Shown one piece after another: positions 10,695-23,129 of a stretch of DNA of 64,000 nt. Origin of the DNA: Salvator merianae. Lineage: Eukaryota; Chordata; Lepidosauria; Squamata; Teiidae. Made by a program: the position numbers and the translations under genes. The notes below the pieces were generated by a model. The model made no database searches and was not told the DNA's origin. It worked only from the letters and a program-made list of their open reading frames with translations. The first letter of the stretch is position 1, and each line of letters starts with the position of its first letter. The DNA is taken from assembly GCA_003586115.2 (NCBI GenBank), contig QVOM02000126.1, positions 54,750,139-54,814,138 of the forward strand. Reading direction: 5' to 3'.

Positions 10695-12483
10695 ACAACA
10701 GAGAGGATGCATCTAAAAATCCTCATCATCTTAATTTGTAGCACACAGCCTGTTACTGAGTAGAGCCACCATACTACCCCATCCCAAATCCTTGAAACTT
10801 AATTTGAAGAGTACCAGGGAAAACATTCTAACCTCAGTAACTGCATACATAAACTGGAGGCACAATTTTTTGTGCAGATAGAGAAATAAAAGGAGAGAAG
10901 ATCTTGAGTCCTGCTTTAAAACCTAAAGAAAACAGATCTGAAAATTCACTATAGCAAATCTAGCTTCTCGTCAGAAACTAAAGCCAATATCCTTAACTGT
11001 TAAAGCAATAATGGCAAATGATACTAAAAAGGTAGCTACATACACATCTTACTTTGCTTTGCAAATCAGTTTTTACTGTGGGAAAATTACACCAAGAGAT
11101 GAAATCTTGTGTCCAATCTGCAGTATTTATTGTGAAATCTACATTTTCTGCAGAGTGATTTTCCCTGCAGGTAAAGTGCACTGGTTGTTTCAAAACATGT
11201 TTATTTTTAGTAGTGCCCGCATTTGTAGAAGGTGGATGTGGGTGTTCCAGGAGAGGAGTGAGAAGATGTTTCCATCTTTCTTTTTCTGGGCAGTGTGGTC
11301 ACTTTTTTCCCCCCCAGAGAACACAAAACCAGCCCTTTCCATCTCACCTTTCAGTTTTAAAATTTACAGAGGTATACTGGAGGTCTAATTGACCTATAAT
11401 CTGATGTCCCAATACTTTGATGTTAAACTTTGAAACAGTTGCATTTTGCTTTGGCTCCTGAGTTCTGTTGAACTGAGTATTTGTATTACAGGCACCAGGG
11501 TTCATTGGGGTAGGCAAAAGGGGCAGAATTGTTCCCTGCCTTTCAGGTCTTTTGTTTGCTAATTTGTGCTGGAGCACTGCTAAGGAAATAACAAAATTGT
11601 CTTGCTTTGTTTGCACATTTGTGCTGGAGGGCAAAAGTGTAAAAGTCAGAGAGCAGCACACTTATGGACCAACAGGGAGAAGTTTCAAAGAAGGAATAGT
11701 GGAGCAGAGCTACTTCCTATGTGTTAGACATGGAAGATTGTTTTATTGTGCCAAGTTCACTGGCACACTGGATATGTGCTTTGCAGTTGTATGTTCCTTC
11801 CTGATGCAGAGCAGAAGTGGATTTTATTCTAGTGCAGGACTGAAGGAGGAAGTAAGGTAGCTAGGCTGTAAGATCACAACAGATTTTTGTACACAACTGG
11901 TGCATATTGTTAACTATGACTACACTTTGTTTCCTCTCATAACCAAGCTATTATAATTTCCAACATAGTTAGGAAAAAAAGATCTTTTCACCATGTTTAC
12001 ATTTCAGATGAAAGAAACACAGATGACTTTCCAATTTGCAACAAATCCAGTCCTTCAGTACCATGGAAAACAAATCATTCAGAGCTGGAGCTGCCAGAGT
12101 CTATTGCCATTTATTTTAAAAATGAACTACTACTTCTGACTTTGGATCTCCAATGCGTATAAGCCCTCTCCCATTTTTCCTGACAGTTGTGGACATTGAA
12201 ATAATACAAAGTATAACCCAGCCAACAGAGTGTGAAGAATTTGAAAGCAAACGACAGATGCTCAAAAGCAATCATCACCTTTCCAATTTAATTATTTCAA
12301 CAAAGAACAAACAAGTAATAGATCATTTCTTTGTAGCACAATGGTGCTTTTCAAAAAAAAAAAAAAAAAGGTCATCTAGCACCACTTTGGAGAGTGTGTG
12401 TTTTGGTTTGCTGTGGATTGCGGTCCCAGAAATGGACTATAATCATTTGCCTAATAAGTGGTCAAGAAGCCTCATTAAATCTG
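10695..12483. other. Anonymous sequence
   Basis: There is an A-homopolymer at about 12,353-12,369. A 163-codon frame (12,153-12,644, plus strand) crosses it and contains a poly-lysine run. It has no family pattern and I treat it as chance. Confidence 0.4.
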
Positions 12484-12711
12484 AGGCTGCATCCACACAC
12501 ATTGAAAAAAGAAAAAAAAAGGAGTGGCTTAAAAGTTGTGCCATGTGGATGCAAATGATCCCATCCCTCCTCAATTCTACATTAGACCAGACAATGTGTT
12601 TTAGAAGTGCATTTTCTGATCTTTATAGTGGATTAAGGTACTAGCATGCAGTCAGTACCACCTCTAAGTTGCTTTTGCTTTTTTTTTTTGAACTGCATGT
12701 GGATGTAGTCT
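12484..12711. mobile_element. Short MITE with CTGCATCCACA-type inverted ends
   Basis: The left end is AGGCTGCATCCACACAC; the right end, reverse-complemented, is AGACTACATCCACATGC. Both ends run directly into A-rich or T-rich tracts. It is 228 bp and non-coding. No clear target duplication was found. Confidence 0.5.
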
Positions 12712-13803
12712 GAAAAGTATACAACTGCAGTATAAAGAAAGTGAACTTTCTTGTACTCTGATTCAATTTTTATCTCAATTTTAAGCAGTATTTGCTAGCA
12801 TGAGTAGACATATTCAATGTTCTCCCCCACTTGCTGTGGGCCACTTCATAGCCTTTAATGAAGCCCACAATCTCCCTTTCATCTAGCTCATTTAACTGGA
12901 ATTAAACACTTATTTTAGCTTATGAATGAGGTCTTTGGAGAGATATTGATGTACTGGTACCACCTGTAAATGTGCCCAAGCAGTTTATGTTTGATGCTGA
13001 AAAGTGGGTGATTTTATATGGACACATAAATTTGCCACCATGCATTAGGGCTCAAGTGGTTGGCCTGGTTTCCCCCTTGCCAGTGACCACCATGTTGGGA
13101 TCCTCAGGTGCTTGAAAAGATTGATAAATTTATGTAAAAAGAAAAAAGGGGGGGAGGGCTCCACACAAAAGATGTATGCAGGGCTACTAATATGTGATAA
13201 TGTGGCTTGTTTTTCAAATGGAAGCAATTTTACTCATTGCAGATTCAACTTTTTATAAATATTTATTCTGAATCAGCTTTACACCAAATTCTAACATATA
13301 TGCTCATCATTCACATCCTAGGCTTCTTCCTTCCAGGTGCAGGGGAGTTCTGGGATGAAATACTTGTTTAGTCCAGAAGTGGAGAAGCAGGCTGTTCACA
13401 TTGGCCCTACATCTTGACCTTTGCAAACTGTGAGGCTAAAGTGTCCATCCAGGACTATGAAACAAGATGCTGGAAATGGCCCCAAAATTTTATCATTATC
13501 GACACTTCATGTCTTGGTGCCAGACAGTGAGACCCAGGCAGGTAGGTCCTGCAGCCGATGTCCCTCTACATGAAAGCTGCAGAAGCAAAGCAGGGTTGTG
13601 GTTTGTGTGGTCTGAGGTTTCTCCTGCTCTGCAAAAGTGTTCCTGGAACAGGTTAAGGACTGATGGGAGCAGTGATATGTGGTTACCATGCTCTCAGTGC
13701 CCATTCAGTATGCCCTTATTTGACTATGTAGATCTTGCTGTAGGCTCCCAGCTCAAATATATTTTGTAGAAAACTGGGTAGGAGGGATAGAAATTGGCAA
13801 CAA
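12712..13803. other. Anonymous sequence
   Basis: I see nothing I can name. The open frames are short. Confidence 0.4.
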
Positions 13804-13805
13804 AA

Positions 13806-13873
<68 letters not shown>

Positions 13874-13890
13874 TTTATTATTATTATTAT
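13804..13890. repeat. (ATT)n microsatellite
   Basis: About 22 ATT units, a short interruption, then more. A poly-tyrosine frame here is an artefact of the repeat. Confidence 0.97.
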
Positions 13891-13979
13891 CATTTTTGGC
13901 CCAACTATCCTCAAAAATAAAGTATTTTATAGTAGGCAAGTGCTCCTTACTCTTTATCCCACACCGGCAAAGTACACTG

Positions 13980-14230
13980 AATTGTTGTTGCTGTTGGATA
14001 TCACTGAGTCATGACTGACTCCTGGTTGACTGGATGGGCACCTCCATGGGCACTTCTATGCAGTTTTCTTGGCAGCGATGAACAAGTGGTTTACCATTGC
14101 CTTCTTCCAGGGAAAAGCTGGGGATCTCCATATATTTTGGATGACTCTTGCTTGCTCAGCCAGCTGTGGAATCATTTGCGTGTTATTATGTGTGGTTCCG
14201 TAAATAGTAGGTGATTTCCCAGCCCACTGA
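13980..14230 (-). mobile_element. tRNA-derived SINE, 3' portion (minus strand)
   Basis: TTGTTGTTGCTGTTGGATAT is followed by GAGTCATGACTGACTCCTGG, GGGCACCTCCATGGGCACT and TATGCAGTTTTCTTGGCAG. The same order of blocks occurs at 48,793-49,000, 60,155-60,365 and (opposite strand) 44,455-44,577. On the minus strand the element ends in an ACAAC-type tail. The tRNA-like head is not clear in this copy. Confidence 0.6.
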
Positions 14231-15657
14231 AGTGATTGCAGTGACAGTTCACAGAGCACTTCCTTAAGGGTGATAGGCAGGGTGGTGCTCAGGTTGAAAG
14301 TCTTGATTTGAACTCACAGAACTCTATTTGTGGCCTTTGTGGACTGAAACAAAGTTTGAAAAAAGTCAAACTGAAGCTATATCTAATAGACAAATTTGAA
14401 AAGGATTTCTGTTTGTTTGTTTGGGGTTATTTTTTGGATTACCGATAAGGGACAAAGAATCTGTAGCTGGAGAAATAATATATTTTTCATTCTATGCTGC
14501 TGGATCAAGGGAGGGAGAAAACCAATAATTCATTTAGTTTGTGGTACAAGGGGCATTTTGAAGGAAATGAAAATGTATTCCCTAAAATATTTGGTGAGGC
14601 TGTATTCCTGGTGTAATTCAAAGCAGAAAAATATAAAGTGCAATTAAAGGAGACATAAATTTCAAAATGATGCACAAATGCAATAACCAAGGAGCTGGGT
14701 AAAGCAATAAAAGCAAACCAAAAATACCCTCTGCATTGTTTCTACAGTGCCAGCCCCAAGGACTACAAAAATAAATAAAGGGAACTTAGAATCTAGAGGG
14801 CAGTTTGTAAAAACTTACTAGATTTTCATGGACAAAGTTATAGAAAAGCAATTGTTAATAGTACAGTCATATATCTGAAATATTAAGCTTTAAAAGTTAG
14901 CAGTTTTCCTAAATGTTCATATTTTCAACATGGAGAACAAAAGCCAAGGTATTTTGTCAGAGAACACAAATAAAAATAGCATCACTCAGTCTTGTGAACA
15001 TTTTATTGCACTTCTCGCAAACTAGAATTTTATTATAAGGATCGATTTGAGTATAATGCATGCTTTTTTGTGTTTTTCTAATCTCAAGCAATTAAGTAAT
15101 CAGATAGATTCATTTCAAAGCCCACAGTTAGAAAGCACTTTTATAATAAAATAGTTAATTATTTAGTTATTCATTCATTTATTTCTTTGGGTTGTTTTTT
15201 TCCTGAAATATTATTAGTTAAAAGAAATATTATATAATAGGTTATTTAAGAAATTGTTATAATACGTTATAATGATGTTAATTTAATAAACTTGGGGGGG
15301 AGGGAGAAAGCATCTTTATTAAGACCAACCAAACATTCCCAAAAATGTCGCTAGCTATCAGGTTCTGACAAAGCAACAGTTTTCCCCCTCAGCTGACCTT
15401 TAAGAGAAAGTCACTAAGGAACCCAAAGATTCTGCTGTTTTGTATAACCCTGTCATTGGTTGTTTCTTTCTTCTGAGCAGTCACTAAGACTGTTTCTACA
15501 AGCTATATGTCATCCTACATCATGTTGGGCCAATCCTCAGTGCTGGCCAAGGCTGTTTTAGTCAGGCAACTTCTGGAGTTGCTTCTTGGTGCCTGTAGAC
15601 ATGGTGCAGAGCTCCTTGGTTCCAGTAGAATGGATCAACCATTTGTGTGCTGTCCAT
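14231..15657. other. Anonymous AT-rich sequence
   Basis: I see no gene and no identifiable repeat apart from a short G run near 15,294. Confidence 0.4.
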
Positions 15658-17645
15658 ACTTTACTTTCACTTTAATTTCAATTTCTACCCCTCCCTACAC
15701 CGAAGGGTCCCAGGGCAGCTTGCAAAATCATACCGTAAACTATACAATAGAAACACCATAAAAACATTATAAAACAACATAAATCATACTGAAAGCTTAC
15801 AAAGTTTATAAAAACTATGCAATAAAAATAGTATAAAAACCTTATAAAAACCTTATTTGTGGGGGAAAAAATACATGTCCCCCTCCACAAAAGCACCCTC
15901 ATCTAGCAATATAGCAGTCCAGCAACAATGAGGGGACTTATCAGTGGGTCAAGACCAATATGTCTGGGCAAAGAGAAAGGTCTTTACCAGGCACTGAAAC
16001 TCAAACAGGGATGGCGCCTGGCAAATCTCAGTAGGGACACTGTTCCAAAACCTGGGGGCAGCCACAGAGAAAGTCCTCCCCCTCCCCCCCAGCCCCTGCA
16101 CTAATGCAGGGCAAGGGACCACCAGGAGAGACTCCCCCTGTGACCTCAGTGTGCGGGCAGGCACATATAGGTGGAGGTGCTGCTTCAGGTAGGCAGGGCC
16201 CAAACCATTTAGGGCTTTATAGACCAAAGTCAACACCTTGAATTGAGCCCAGAAATGTATTGGAAGCCAGTGAAGACTTTTCAGAACCGGCGAGATATGC
16301 ACACAGCCTGGTTGACCCAACAGCAGACGAATTGCTGCATTCTGCACTAGCTCCAGTTTCCGGACCATCTTCAAAGGTAGGCCCATCTACAGCACATTAC
16401 AGTAGTCCAAACAGGAGGTTACCGGGCATGCAGAACTGTGGCCAGGTCCCCAGCATCCAAATACGGGTGAAGTTGGCGAACCAGTTGGAGCCTCTGGTAG
16501 GAACCCCTGGCCACTGCTGGATGAATCCAGGAAGACCCCCAGGTCTCGCAACCATTCCCTGAGGGGAAGAACATTCCCATCAGAATCGGGTGTCCTGAGA
16601 TGACCGGCACATGGGGCCTCTGAACCCACAGAACTTCCGTTTTGTCTGGATTCAGTTGGAGTTTATTGGTCCTCATCCAGCCCGACACTGCCCCCAGACA
16701 GGCGTCCAGCACAGAGAGTCCAGCACTTGACTCTGCTGGAGTTGAGAGGTAGAGCTGGGTGTCATCTGCATATTGATGGCACCCAACCCCAAACTCCCTA
16801 AAGACCTTCCCCAGCAGCTGCATTAAGATGTTAAACAGTAGTGGGGACAACACTGAGCCCTGGGGAACCCCACAAGGGAGTTCCCATGGCTGTGAGTGCT
16901 GGCCATGTACCACCACTCTCTGTCACCTCCCCCAAAGAAAGGACTCGAGCCACTGCAAGACAGTGCCCCAAAGGCCCAGCCCCCGGAGTCGGTCCAGGAG
17001 GGTACCATGGTCGATGGTATCAAATGCAGCTGATAGGTCCAGGAGAACCAACAAGGAGGCATGCCCCTGTCCCTCTCCCGAAGTAGGTCATCCATCAGGG
17101 CAACCAAGGCAGTCTTCGTGCTGTAGCCCCACCTGTAACCGGATTGAAACGGGTCTAGATAATCAGTATCCTTCAGGAATGTCTGCAGTTGCCTTACCAC
17201 CACCGTCTCCAAGATCTTGCCCAGGAAAGGGACGCTAGCTATTGGGCAATAGTTGCCTGGCACTGTGGGGTCGAGGGAAGGCTTCTTAAAAAGGGGGCGG
17301 ACCACTGCCTCTTTAAGGGATGATGGTACTACACCCTCCCCAAGAGACACATTGACAACACTCAAGACCCACTTAGTCATCACACCCCAGCTAGATTTAA
17401 TTAGCCAAGACGGGCAAGGGTCTAGGAGGCAGGTGGTAGGCCACACTCCTGCAAACAGCCTGTCCTCATCCTCAGACCACAACAACTCAAACTGATCCGT
17501 CAAAAAACTGATAATCCGGAGCCCTGGACACCTCCACGGAATACTGTTCAAGTGTGGCATCCAAACCTGACTAAGCAACTGGTCTGGAATATCACCCTGG
17601 AATGCTGCATGACCTGCTTACAACTGCTCCAACATCAGTGGAGGC
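15658..17645 (-). mobile_element. L2-clade LINE, 5'-truncated
   Basis: About 2 kb of a LINE-2 element (CR1 superfamily) on the minus strand. It covers part of the reverse transcriptase, the C-terminal region and the 3' tail. The tail at 15,658-15,790 is the squamate-type L2 3' end, the antisense of a GCTGCCCTGGGACCC hairpin. The 5' end near 17,645 is a truncation with no endonuclease. The element is comparatively well preserved, with long open stretches separated by frameshifts. Smaller L2 pieces occur at 45,910-46,670, 35,215-35,330 and elsewhere. Confidence 0.9.
15949..17578 (-). pseudogene. L2 reverse transcriptase remnant
   Basis: The coding sequence is spread over at least three frames. 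The upstream block (17,578-17,060) has VVRPLFKKPSLDP, PGNYCPIASVPFLGKILE and FQSGYRWGYSTKTALVALMD, which are fingers/palm motifs of L2 RT. After a frameshift, 16,916-16,419 has CGVPQGSVLSPLLFNI and the catalytic core QYADDTQLYLS. A further shift leads to the thumb and C-terminal tail (16,386-15,949) with LVQNAAIRLLLGQ and HWLPIHFWAQFKVL. The GVPQGS and YADD boxes are intact as motifs, but frameshifts make the gene non-functional. It can catalyse nothing in this state; intact relatives perform target-primed reverse transcription. Confidence 0.9.
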
Positions 17646-17964
17646 TATAACACGATAGCACAGTCCAATGCATCATCCTATGTGGTCACAGCTTTCTACC
17701 TGGAGGCTTGGCCTCCCGGTAGAACAGCCTACTAAGCCACCCTACAAGTCCAATATGGACACTGCCTAACAGACCTTTGTGTTGTGACTTTTATTCAGGT
17801 ACTAATTTCTCTAAATAGTGTGCTTCTGTTCATCCCTTACAATTTCCTTAATAATTTTCAAACAAGAACTATTGCTATGTGTGTGTTATGGATGTACACA
17901 GATTGAAATTTTGTGATTCTATTCAAATCAAATGAAATATCTTTGATTTGGGTCACTTTGAACT
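17646..17964. other. Anonymous sequence with a possible hAT-like MITE end
   Basis: ATGGATGTACACAGATTG at 17,888 resembles the TAGGGATGTGCAC terminus used by other hAT-like MITEs here. The partner end was not found, perhaps because the following (ATT)n array replaced it. Confidence 0.3.
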
Positions 17965-17975
17965 TTTATTATTAC

Positions 17976-18050
<75 letters not shown>
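17965..18050. repeat. (ATT)n microsatellite
   Basis: An almost uninterrupted ATT array of about 85 bp. Confidence 0.97.
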
Positions 18051-19936
18051 AGGGTGTTTAAAACCATAGAATAATTGTTTTAAAAAGGAATGCCTTTTTT
18101 CTCATCTTACAAGGAATCCAACTTAGAGTTAGTTAATTCGGAAGGAAAATGGCTCATTACTGTGTTGCTATGTTCTCTTCCACCCAGAGGTTGATGGAAA
18201 GTGGATTAAAAATTAGATGTAGCTGTACCCTCAGGCTGTGTCTACACAGAGGTGCTGAGGTACTTCTGCTGAAATGGAAAGAAGCATATAAAAACCTGAA
18301 ACTATATACCTTTAAACACCTTTGGCCAGCTCTATTTCCTATGTTTGGAGTGAGCAATGGTTGTCTGAGGGGCCCAGGAGAAAGGCCATGAGAGAGTGGC
18401 TTCCCCTTTTCACTGACAAAAACAAACATAACACATTTGGGAGTAGCAACAATACTACTGGTGATTCTTCCCCACTTGTTTGAAATGTAAGCATAAAAGC
18501 TCCCAAATGGCAGCCTGCAAGACAAGAAGTTGTACATGCTACCATTTTAGCCAAGAAAGGGGATTCCCGCTCACCTCTGATTTTAGGGGTTTTTTGGGTT
18601 TTTTCCTGACTTGAAAAGGTATATTTTGTCTCTTATTCATATAGATTTAAACCCAGTCTAAGTGGAGCTATGCAACTCCATGGTCCCATCTTGACTACCA
18701 ACTATATAAAAGACCAACATGGAAGATGCAGCCATGATGCTGAAAGAAATGCAAAATGTACCCCAGGGGTTGCCCTGGGAATAGAAAATCCATCCACATG
18801 TGCCCATCAGACCAAAAGTAGAACTAATGCTATAGCAGATATTTCCCAGAATCCTGAAGTCTTAGAATGCTGTGCCACTGAAGGCAGGATTTTGCTAAAG
18901 TACAGATACCTCTAGACCACAGAATTGGATATTGTCTTTATGAATATGATTGGCACACAGGTTGCAGGTATTGGACCAGGGGTTGGACCAGGAAGCCGGA
19001 ATCCCTGCACCAGACCAGAATCTATATTGTATCATTGGGACTCATATTGTAAAGAATGGCCTGGTCTTAAAAGCAACAAGTAAATATTATAAAATATTAT
19101 GTTTGCGCCAAAGAGCAGCAGCTTGAAAAGAATATCTGCATAAGAGCTGAAGCTGAGTCAGGAGATAATCCTCTCAGATGGCTTGAACGGAGCTGATGTG
19201 TTCTTTGTCAGCGTTTTAAGAGATAACACTAAAAGCTATTTGGCATCTCAGACGAACCTATTGTTAACAGCATGCCGTGAATAAACACCCAAAAAGACTT
19301 CTATTAAGAATACAAGATAGCAGCATTGAAATCTGGGTGGGAACTGGTTCCAACCAGGGATTGGCTTTTGTTTAAGGTAAATGTTACCCATTAGCACTGC
19401 CCAGAGGTGTTCACTTCCAGCTGAGCATGTCTAACTGGAGGAAGGAAATATCATATCTGAGCAATAGTGACATAAGCGCTACATCATCTGTCCCCCCCAC
19501 TCACATTTTTCTTGTATCCATTAAGAAACGTATCCATTAACTTGCATTATTACATGTGTCAGTCCCTACCCTCGGCCAGGACTTGAAATTAGGGACAGAC
19601 CCAGGATCCAGAAGTGCATAAAAATGCACATCAGGAGCAGCCCAGTATAATGTTTCATTATCCACTACCTCCAGGATGCACACTGCTGTCATCTGGACTG
19701 CTGCTGTGCTACTGCAAGAAGCCCAGCTCCACTTCATCCTGCTTGGCTTACTGTTTTGCCTGCCATTCTGCAGCTTCAGTCTGAAGCAGCTATGGTGAAC
19801 TCTGATTCCCATATGTGCCTTAGTTAGGGCACAGAGCCGAAGGATTCTTTTCTGTTACTCTGTCGAGTTGGAATTCAGCAACTCTGTCTTGGAAAATTTA
19901 CTGGACTTTGGAGTCACTCACCAACAGCAATCCAGT
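18051..19936. other. Anonymous sequence
   Basis: There is no supported gene. GGCTGTGTCTACAC near 18,234 looks like a MITE terminus, but I could not pair it. Confidence 0.4.
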
Positions 19937-20872
19937 GATCTTTTTTTCTTTTTTTTTAGCATATTTTATTTTTATTGTATTTCAAATATATAAAATTACA
20001 GTTTACATAACATTCTTATATCGCTATTATTATCAAGTTCCTCCTTCATTAACAGTTTCTTCTAAACTTCATGTTCTTCAATGTCCTGTTCTCCTTCCTT
20101 CTTTTTTTTTTCACCGAAACTCTTCTTTCTTTTTCACTCTTCGAATCCAGCAATCACAAGCCCATTGTCCAGCTCTTGCAGAAAGTCAATAAAGGGTTTC
20201 CAGTTCCTGTAAAACCTATCAGTTGTCTTATTTCTCAAAAGATTTGTCAGTTTGTCCATCTCGGCTAGCTCCATCATTTTAACTAACCAATCACCCACCG
20301 TTGGTATTATCTCCCCTTTCCACTTCTGAGCATATACAATTCTGGCAGCAGTTACCATATTTTGCAATAGCACATTGACACCCTCAACATTATTTTCCAC
20401 TATCCCCAGTAGGAACAATTCCGGTCTAAAAGGAATGTTTGTCTTTAAAATTTTCTGCATAACTATGTGAATTTGAACCCAAAACTTTTTGGGTTTTGCA
20501 CAAGTCCACCACATATGATAAAAAGTACCCTCATGCTTATTACATTTCCAACATTTACTTGACATGCCTTGGTACATTTTTGAAATTCTAGAAGGTGTTA
20601 GGTACCATCGATACATCATCTTATATATATATTCTTTCAACATATTACATACAGTAAATTTCATATCTTTGGTCCACAATTTTTTCCATTGCTCCATTGA
20701 AATATTATAGCCAAAATTTTGTGTCCACTTTATCATACATTCTTTAACTTGCTCTTGTTCTAATTCTATTTTCAAAAGCAAATTGTACAGTACCCCTATA
20801 ATCCCCCTTTCTTCTTTTTCCAATTCTTCTTCCCATTTCTGTCTTTCTAATTCAAATTCATCCTTCTTTTAT
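19937..20872 (-). mobile_element. L1-clade LINE, 5'-truncated 3' end
   Basis: A 0.9-kb L1 fragment on the minus strand: a T-rich stretch at 19,937-19,960 is its poly(A) tail, followed inward by a short 3' UTR and the end of ORF2. The same L1 family appears as 39,095-41,212 (split) and 53,232-53,541. No target duplication was identified. Confidence 0.85.
20134..20823 (-). pseudogene. L1 ORF2 C-terminal domain
   Basis: A 229-codon open stretch without internal stops, unusually intact for this window. It carries the L1 ORF2 C-terminal cysteine motif, CWKCNKHEGTFYHMWWTC, at about codons 91-108 (C-x2-C-x8-H-x4-C). It ends with the typical tail FYRNWKPFIDFLQEL...LVIAGFEE and a stop. The reverse transcriptase domain itself is missing through 5' truncation. 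The start is arbitrary. The open frame could reflect a recent insertion, but with the catalytic domain gone it has no enzymatic role. Confidence 0.88.
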
Positions 20873-21690
20873 CGTCAACCCTGCTTCACCTCTGAGGATG
20901 AGAACTGGCTGCTCCTCGCTGAGCTAGGGCTCCTTTAGGTTAGTTTAGGGTGTATTTAGGACAGTTTTCTGCCTCTTTCCCTTTCTATTAGCTTCTATTA
21001 GCCCTGTCGAAAGTGGCTTTATTTGACTCTTCCATCCATAAAATACTGTAAATATTATTTGACTTTTGCGCATGAGAAGTACGTTGCAGGGAGAGACTTC
21101 TATCCTTCTTTATATAGGAATTACATGCTGTTCTATTGCTTTTGACAGTTCAGCTTAGCTGATTTCTGTCAGAGAACTCTCATTTTGCTGGTTTAGTTCC
21201 TTCTTGTTCTTCTTGTTAGTTGTAATAAAGTTTATGTTCTGATTTGACCCAGTATTTGTCTGGAAATGTTCCCCTTGTTGTTTACTTGTTCTTTTATGGA
21301 GCACCATGCCAAATTACCATTTTTAAAACCTTGGAGTCATGGTGAGGATTGGGAATGGCTACCAGGCACTGCCATGGCAAGGATCGGGCATGGCTACTGG
21401 CATTTGCACCTGAATGCAGATAGCTGACTTCAGGTCAGGACTTCAGGCCATGCAGTGCAGACAGTCTCCACACTGTGTGATCGATTCCACTTTAGAATGG
21501 GAGCCAGACTACGAAACTGAAATGGTGTGAGAGCTGAGATTATTGGATAAGACAAATTTTGAGGGAATGGGTAAATCAGTGTGTAGCACAAGCATGAGGG
21601 TCTTCCTCAAGTCATTTAAAACCTCAGTGTGTGATTGCAACCTTTAATTATTTAACGTGCACACAGAGTACATAAAAAAACAAAATGACA
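20873..21690. other. Anonymous sequence
   Basis: I recognise neither gene nor repeat in this stretch. Confidence 0.4.
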
Positions 21691-22668
21691 GGTCAGATTA
21701 ATCAACAGCCAGAATTAAGATTGCTACGAGAAATTTCAAGAAACTCAAACATGTAGATGATACTTCTGTGGTGGCAGAAAGTGAAGAGGAACTAAGGAGC
21801 CTCTTGATGAGAGAGAAAGGGGAGAGAGCAAAAGCTGCCTTGAAGCTGAACATTAGAAGAAGGAGGAGGAGAAGGAAGAGAAGAAGAAGATCAAAGGAAA
21901 GGAAAGGAAAGGAAAGGAAAGGAAAGGAAAAGAAAGGAAAGGAAAGGAAAGGAAAGGAAAGGAAAGGAAAGGAAAGGAAAGGAAAGGAAAAGAAAAGAAA
22001 AACTAAGATCATGGCATCCTGTCCCATTACTTCTGGGCAAATACAGGGTGAAGAAATTGAAGAAATGATAGATTTTACTTTTCTAGACTCAAAGATCACT
22101 GCAGATAGTTACTGCAGTCACAAAATAAAAAAGAATATTTGCTCTTTCGGAAGAAAGCTATGGTAAACCTAGAAGGCATAGTAAAGTGCAGAGACATTTG
22201 TTGTCAACAAAGGTCCATATAGGCAAAGCTATGATCATCCCAGAAGTAATGTACGGCTTTGAGAGTTGGACCATAAGGAAGACTGAACAGTGAAGAGAAT
22301 TGACACTTGTGAATTGTGCTGGAGAAAACATCTGAAAATCTCTTGAAGAAGTTCAAATCAATCAATACTAAAGGAAGCCAACCCTGACAGTTCATTGGAA
22401 TGACAAATATTGAAGCTGAAACTCAAATACTTTACCCACATAATGAGAAGACAGGACTCATTAGAAAAGACCCTGATGCTGGGAAAGATTGAAGGCAAAA
22501 GAAGAAGCAGACAGCAGAGTATGCAACGGATAGATAGTGTCATGGAAGCATCAGACATGAGCTTGAGAAAACTTTGGGAGGCAGTACAGGACAGAAGAGG
22601 CTGGAGTAGTATGGTCCATAGGATCAGGAAGAGTTGGATTTGACGGAATGGTTAAACAATGACAACAA
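21691..22668 (+). mobile_element. BovB (RTE-clade) LINE 3' end
   Basis: Plus-strand 3' portion of a BovB/RTE retrotransposon. Recognisable RT-downstream pieces are VAESEEELRSLLM and LKLNI, then (after a purine microsatellite) KIMASCPITSGQIQGEEIEE and FTFLDSKITADSYCSHKIKK. The hallmark C-terminal stretch follows: MLGKIEGKRRS, DMSLRKLWEAVQDRRGWSSM and VHRIRKSW. Stops and frameshifts occur around 22,160-22,400, so it is dead. The 3' end is GACAACAAATC near 22,670. BovB machinery is known to mobilise squamate SINEs, and a Sauria SINE lies immediately downstream. Confidence 0.9.
21856..22001. repeat. (GGAAA)n purine microsatellite inside BovB
   Basis: GAAGAAG/GGAGGA units grade into a long GGAAA pentanucleotide array. 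It sits between LKLNI and KIMAS, which are only a few codons apart in ordinary BovB, so it is an expansion and not a conserved linker. The long KERKGKERK frame is a repeat artefact. Confidence 0.95.
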
Positions 22669-22725
22669 ATCTTGATATACATTTGCAATTTAAAAAATGC
22701 TTAATTGAAAAATGAAATGACCTCC

Positions 22726-22990
22726 AGTGAGCCAGTTTGGCCTTGTGGTTAGCATGTCAGACTCTTATCTGGAACTCTCCTGATTCGAGTCTGCAATCTG
22801 CATGAAGCCAGCTGGGTAATCTTGGGCTCATCACAGCTCTGTTCTGAGTTCTCACAGCCCCACCTACCTCACAAGATGTCTGTTGTGGGGAGAAGAACAG
22901 AAGGTTTGTCAGCCGCTTTGAATCCCTCTGGGTGAGAAAAGCAGGGTACAAAAAACCAACCCTTCTTCTTCTCTTCTTCTTCTCCCTATT
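22726..22990 (+). mobile_element. Sauria-type tRNA-derived SINE
   Basis: It starts GAGCCAGTTTGGCCTTGTGG (A-box region) and has a B-box-like GATTCGAGTCTG at about 22,782. The conserved body follows: AGCTGGGTAATCTTGGGCTC, CACAGCCCCACCTACCTCAC and TTGTGGGGAGAAG. The 3' end GGTACAAAAAACCAACCC leads into a CTT-rich tail. This block order is that of squamate Sauria/ACA SINEs, which carry internal RNA polymerase III promoters. It is about 15% diverged from my memory of the consensus, so it is not very recent. Confidence 0.9.
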
Positions 22991-23129
22991 GGAATACAGG
23001 AGGTACTTCCTTATGCTGTGCAGTATAAAGTCATAAAACATTAAAGGAGAAATGTTAAAATTCATTCTGGTGTCATATAAGGCTAAGCCTTCCCATTGTC
23101 AAAGAAATTTTAAAAAAATGACAATTTGG

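Noticed and set aside
12153..12644. 163-codon plus-strand frame
   Set aside because: It runs through an A-homopolymer and a short MITE and shows no domain or codon signature.
13804..13890. Open frame of consecutive tyrosines as a protein
   Set aside because: It is a translation of the (ATT)n microsatellite.
21856..22001. Lysine/arginine-rich frame as a nuclear protein segment
   Set aside because: It is a (GGAAA)n expansion inside a BovB reverse transcriptase remnant.
22726..22800. Functional tRNA gene
   Set aside because: The A- and B-box-like sequences belong to a Sauria SINE; the cloverleaf is incomplete and a SINE body follows.
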